Part shown: positions 7,054 to 9,276 of the stretch, one piece after another
Numbering within the stretch: position 1 is the first letter of the stretch
How the letters are laid out: the number at the start of each line of letters is the position of its first letter
Assembly (NCBI GenBank): GCA_004292705.1
Contig: RDXA01000419.1
Span: 1-9,276 of the forward strand
Reading direction: 5' to 3'
From: Sphingomonadales bacterium
GTDB lineage: Bacteria; Pseudomonadota; Alphaproteobacteria; Sphingomonadales; Sphingomonadaceae
Length of the DNA stretch: 9,276 nt
Made by a program: the position numbers and the translations under genes
The notes under the pieces: model-generated
Told to the model about the DNA's origin: nothing
The model's database searches: none
What the model saw: only the letters and a program-made list of their open reading frames with translations

Positions 7054-7094
7054 CGAAGGGCTGGAACAGGCATCACCCCTGCTCCGGCCCTTCG
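7054..7094. terminator. Bidirectional terminator-like hairpin between convergent tadC and marR
   Basis: CGAAGGGC (7054-7061) pairs with GCCCTTCG (7087-7094). Pairing continues inward through a T-G wobble, GGA/TCC, one A-C mismatch and CAGG/CCTG (7067-7070 with 7078-7081), leaving a 7-base loop (7071-7077). In all, 15 of 17 positions are Watson-Crick. The marR stop codon (complement of 7073-7075) lies in the loop. In the + direction the stem is followed by a T-rich but not pure T stretch (7095-7102); on the - strand the T-content is weaker. The position between converging genes is the main argument for termination. Confidence 0.65.
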
Positions 7095-7564
7095 TTCGTC
7101 TTGCTCCCAAGCCCCAGCGCCCGTTCGCGCAGGGCCGCCAGCAGGCGGCGCAACATGGCTTCTTCATCGCCCGCCAGTCCGGCCAGCAGATCGCGCTCGG
7201 TCGCCCGCGCCAAGGGCATGACCTCGGCATGGATCGCCCGGCCTTCGCCGGTCAGCGCCAGCAGGTGGGATCGGCCGTCCCCCGGATTGGGCACGCGCCC
7301 GATCAGCCCGCGTTCCTCCAGCAACTTGACCGCACGGTTGACCGCGACCTTGTCCATCACCGTGGCCGCCGTCAGCCCGCGCTGCGTCATTGTCCCGGCA
7401 TCGCCCAGCACCGCCATGATCCGCCACTCGGGGATCTTGAGGCCGAAGCGCTTGCGGTAACGCTCGGCAATCAGGCTGCTCACCGCATTGGACGTGACCG
7501 ATAGCTGGTAAGGCAGAAACCCGGCCAGCTCCCCCGCCCGGTCATCACCGGCGTCATCATGCAT
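7073..7564 (-). CDS. MarR family transcriptional regulator
   Basis: A 163-residue winged helix-turn-helix regulator. Helices at about 14-40 and 110-150 would form the dimer interface. The DNA-binding part runs from about 44 to 105: IPEWRIMAVLG (44-54), a recognition-helix region about 64-82 (TAATVMDKVAVNRAVKLLE), then the wing with PGDGRSHLLALT (94-105), whose Asp96-Gly-Arg98 is the MarR wing signature. Its ATG (7564-7562) overlaps the end of the upstream crotonase gene by 8 bases (ATGCATGA), so the two are likely translationally coupled. MarR proteins usually repress their own operon and respond to a small ligand; by context the ligand may be an acyl-CoA or aromatic compound handled by the neighbouring enzyme, which is inference. 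No recognisable operator was found upstream. Confidence 0.9.
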   Translation of the reverse strand: MHDDAGDDRAGELAGFLPYQLSVTSNAVSSLIAERYRKRFGLKIPEWRIMAVLGDAGTMTQRGLTAATVMDKVAVNRAVKLLEERGLIGRVPNPGDGRSHLLALTGEGRAIHAEVMPLARATERDLLAGLAGDEEAMLRRLLAALRERALGLGSKTNEGPEQG

Positions 7565-8429
7565 AGGGGCGTTCGTCCCACCATGGATAGAAGTCGGGCA
7601 TGTCGGCACTGACCTTGCCGGGATACATCGGCCGGCGCTTTTCGAGGAAGCTGGCGATGCCTTCCTTGGCATCGGCCCCGCGCGACAGGCGGTAGATCGC
7701 GCGCGAATCGATCTTGTGCGCCTCCATCGGATGATCGGCGCTGGCGAGCCGCCACATCATCGCCCGGGTCATGGCGACCGAGATCGCCGAAGTGTTCTCG
7801 GCAATCTCCAGCGCGAGGCGCTTGGCGGCGTGAAGCAGGTCTTCGGGCGCGTGGATGGATCGGACAAGGCCGCCCGCCTTGGCTTCCTCGGCGTCGAAGA
7901 TACGTCCGGTATAGCACCACTCCAGGGCCTGGCTGATGCCGACAATCCGCGGCAGGAACCAGCTCGATGCGGCCTCGGGCACAATCCCGCGCCGCGCGAA
8001 CACGAAGCCATAGCGCGCAGTGGCGCTGGCGAGGCGGATGTCCATGGCCAGCTGCATCGTCGCACCCACCCCCACGGCCACGCCGTTGCAGGCGGAGATC
8101 AGCGGCTTTTTCGATTCAAACAGCCGCAGCGTCAGCAAGCCCCCCCCGTCGCGCACGCGGGTGTCGGACAGGTCATCGACCTGCGTCGGGTCGGAGAACA
8201 CCTGCCCTCCCCCTTCCGGCGTCAGGTCAGCCCCGGCGCAGAATGCCCGTTCTCCGCTGCCGGTGAAGATCACCGCCCGCACGCTGTCATCCGCGTCGAT
8301 ATCGTCCATCGCCGCCATGATCTCCTGCCCCATCGTGCGGGTATAGGCGTTCATCTTCTCAGGGCGGTTGAGCGTGATGGTGGCGATGCCGTCGGCCTTG
8401 GTGGCGATGATCTGGGTGTATTCGGTCAT
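7557..8429 (-). CDS. Enoyl-CoA hydratase/isomerase (crotonase) family protein
   Basis: A 290-residue soluble crotonase acting on CoA thioesters in fatty-acid or aromatic-acid breakdown. The N-terminus has the ITLNRPEKMNAYT pattern (18-30). The oxyanion-hole segments are AFCAGADL (62-69) and ACNGVAVGVGAT (113-124). By hand alignment to rat mitochondrial enoyl-CoA hydratase, the two catalytic glutamates (144 and 164) correspond to Thr124 and Phe144 here, so classical hydratase activity is doubtful. Glu152 in IVPEAASSW matches the glutamate of peroxisomal Eci1/ECI2-type delta3-delta2-enoyl-CoA isomerases, suggesting isomerase chemistry. The C-terminus is aromatic-rich (DFYPWWDERPYA). The start at 8429 is fixed by AGGAGAGG (8443-8436, - strand) 6 bases upstream and by the domain start; earlier in-frame codons lie in the neighbouring terminator. 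The gene is co-directional and overlapping with marR. Exact substrate is unknown. Confidence 0.92.
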   Translation of the reverse strand: MTEYTQIIATKADGIATITLNRPEKMNAYTRTMGQEIMAAMDDIDADDSVRAVIFTGSGERAFCAGADLTPEGGGQVFSDPTQVDDLSDTRVRDGGGLLTLRLFESKKPLISACNGVAVGVGATMQLAMDIRLASATARYGFVFARRGIVPEAASSWFLPRIVGISQALEWCYTGRIFDAEEAKAGGLVRSIHAPEDLLHAAKRLALEIAENTSAISVAMTRAMMWRLASADHPMEAHKIDSRAIYRLSRGADAKEGIASFLEKRRPMYPGKVSADMPDFYPWWDERPYA

Positions 8430-8474
8430 GGGGAGCCTCTCCTGCTGCGCCGCCTTTGATGCCATGAGCCACGC
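8430..8474 (-). promoter_or_regulatory. Leader of the crotonase-marR operon
   Basis: This stretch separates the upstream terminator from the crotonase ATG. It contains the strong Shine-Dalgarno AGGAGAGG (8443-8436 on the - strand). No clear -35/-10 promoter pair or MarR-type inverted repeat could be identified. If a promoter exists it must overlap the terminator or the 3' end of the upstream gene; otherwise the operon depends on readthrough. Confidence 0.35.
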
Positions 8475-8501
8475 AAAAGAAAACCCCCGCAAAAGCGAGG
8501 G
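8475..8501 (-). terminator. Intrinsic terminator of the upstream minus-strand gene
   Basis: Read on the - strand, CCCTCGC pairs with GCGGGGG (one G-T wobble) around a TTTT loop, and the stem is followed at once by TTTTCTTTT (8483-8475). This is a textbook rho-independent terminator placed 31 bases after the stop of the gene that ends at 8533. On the + strand the same stem has one C-A mismatch and is followed by a weaker T-rich run (8503-8509), so activity in that direction would be lower. Confidence 0.85.
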
Positions 8502-8532
8502 CTTTGTTTCGTCTAGAACCGGCGGCTCGGCG

Positions 8533-9276
8533 CTAAAGCGCGAGGTTGAGCCTCAGCATCGTCAGGCGCGGATTATCTGGCTTCATGCCGAGCGACAGCG
8601 CTTCGTCGATAACCGCCTGTGCGGCCTGCTTGTCGATGATCTTCGCAAGATAGCGCAGCGGATCGTAGGCCGTATTGATCGGCAGCTTGCGCTCCTTGAT
8701 CTGCCTGGTCACCGAAATGCGCATATGTTCCCAGGCATTCCATTCACGAAGTTCGGCAAGGGACATCGTGCCGGTCTTGTCGCCGAGATAATCCTGAACG
8801 CTGTTCACGTAGGGCGAAAGCTTCATCGCCTCCAATCCCCGTCGCCAAAGGCCGGTTTCTGCACCCTTGAACCATCCCAGCGGGATCGACTCCCCGCCCA
8901 GCCCCAAGTCGAGGGCACGTGCCGCCAGAATTGCACGTGCCGCGGGATCGGCAGAGCCGGCAGCCATCGAAAAGTTGCTCATCTTGAAGTCTATGAGATC
9001 GGCACGCTCGGCGAGTTGAGCGCTTGTGAGACCAAGCGCCTCGGCGAGCGCTTCGAAGGTCACGCAGGCGAAATCCCTGAACAGAAAGCCCGACGGATGT
9101 TCCGGCGCCGCCTTCCACGTGACCCGATCTGCTGTCACCATCAAGTGTTTGGCAATGACCCGGGCATAGGCCTCGGCTGTGGTGAAATCGCCCATCTTTT
9201 CCAATTTGGTCTGGGCGATCATGCGCACCTTGTCCGACGGGTCGCGAGCGAAATATTCGAGCAGCGGCACTTGCCA
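8533..9276 (-). CDS. Hypothetical protein, N-terminus beyond the window
   Basis: The last 247 residues of an open frame that enters from the right edge and stops at TAG (8535-8533). I do not recognise a family. It appears soluble and mostly helical: there is no signal peptide or membrane segment in the visible part. Near its start, the stretch PLLEYFARDPSDKVRMIAQ resembles a HEAT-like helical repeat, but one unit is not enough to claim it. The middle has several Ala/Leu-rich helices (for example FEALAEALGLTSAQLAERADL), and an aromatic patch (EWNAWEHMR) lies near the C-terminus. Codon use is slightly less GC-biased than in the pilus genes. The first in-window start-like codon (GTG at 9270) is not a credible start because the frame continues open to the edge. 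It has its own terminator, so it is transcribed separately from the crotonase operon. Confidence 0.75.
   Translation of the reverse strand, partial: WQVPLLEYFARDPSDKVRMIAQTKLEKMGDFTTAEAYARVIAKHLMVTADRVTWKAAPEHPSGFLFRDFACVTFEALAEALGLTSAQLAERADLIDFKMSNFSMAAGSADPAARAILAARALDLGLGGESIPLGWFKGAETGLWRRGLEAMKLSPYVNSVQDYLGDKTGTMSLAELREWNAWEHMRISVTRQIKERKLPINTAYDPLRYLAKIIDKQAAQAVIDEALSLGMKPDNPRLTMLRLNLAL

Noticed and set aside
6001..7230. Long minus-strand frame across tadC and the convergent junction
   Set aside because: It overlaps tadC fully and marR in a different frame, has low-complexity Arg/His/Gln-rich composition, and would have to read through the terminator hairpin.
7565..7672. N-terminal extension of MarR
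   Set aside because: These 36 residues would be read out of frame over the crotonase 3' end and do not resemble MarR; the overlapping ATG at 7564 gives a normal-length protein.
8430..8492. N-terminal extension of the crotonase up to 8492
   Set aside because: The extension would begin inside the intrinsic terminator stem, and the strong Shine-Dalgarno sits 6 bases before the ATG at 8429.
8530..8541. Short inverted repeat GCGCTAAAGCGC over the stop of the right-edge gene
   Set aside because: The loop would be only two bases, too tight for a stable hairpin, and there is a better terminator just downstream.

Overview
The window is a high-GC alphaproteobacterial segment. Gene content, gene order and codon use (mostly G or C in third position) fit the order Sphingomonadales, for example an Erythrobacter-like organism; this placement is inferred from protein style, not from a database search. 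About three quarters of it is a Flp/Tad type IVc pilus assembly operon on the + strand. The rest is a short metabolic/regulatory operon and one partial unknown gene, both on the - strand.

Pilus region (1-7032): the tail of a CpaA prepilin peptidase, then cpaB (periplasmic assembly protein), cpaC (outer-membrane secretin), cpaD (outer-membrane lipoprotein), cpaE/tadZ (MinD/ParA-like localisation ATPase with a receiver-like N-terminus), tadB and tadC (inner-membrane platform). The genes are tightly packed, almost every start has a readable Shine-Dalgarno, and they probably form one transcription unit. The products would span the envelope: CpaA matures pilin, CpaE places the machine at a cell site, TadB/TadC form the platform, and CpaB/CpaD/CpaC make the periplasmic and outer-membrane conduit. 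The motor ATPase cpaF/tadA, which sits between cpaE and tadB in the classical Caulobacter-type order, is absent. In its place is a 100-bp gap carrying a hairpin. No pilin or TadE/F/G pseudopilin gene is visible here.

Convergence point (7033-7094): tadC runs into marR head-on. A 41-bp imperfect inverted repeat lies across the junction and the 3' end of marR and looks like a shared, bidirectional terminator.

Minus-strand region (7073-9276): an enoyl-CoA hydratase/isomerase family gene is followed, with an 8-bp overlap, by a MarR regulator, so the two are probably co-translated. The crotonase lacks both classical hydratase glutamates but has a glutamate where delta3-delta2-enoyl-CoA isomerases carry theirs. 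Upstream is a clear intrinsic terminator (8475-8501) that ends an unrecognised gene running off the right edge.

I did not find a clearly new biological system. The best leads are the missing motor ATPase with a structured gap in its place, the convergent terminator built into marR, the isomerase-like crotonase, and a glycine-rich CpaD tail that doubles as the ribosome binding site of cpaE.
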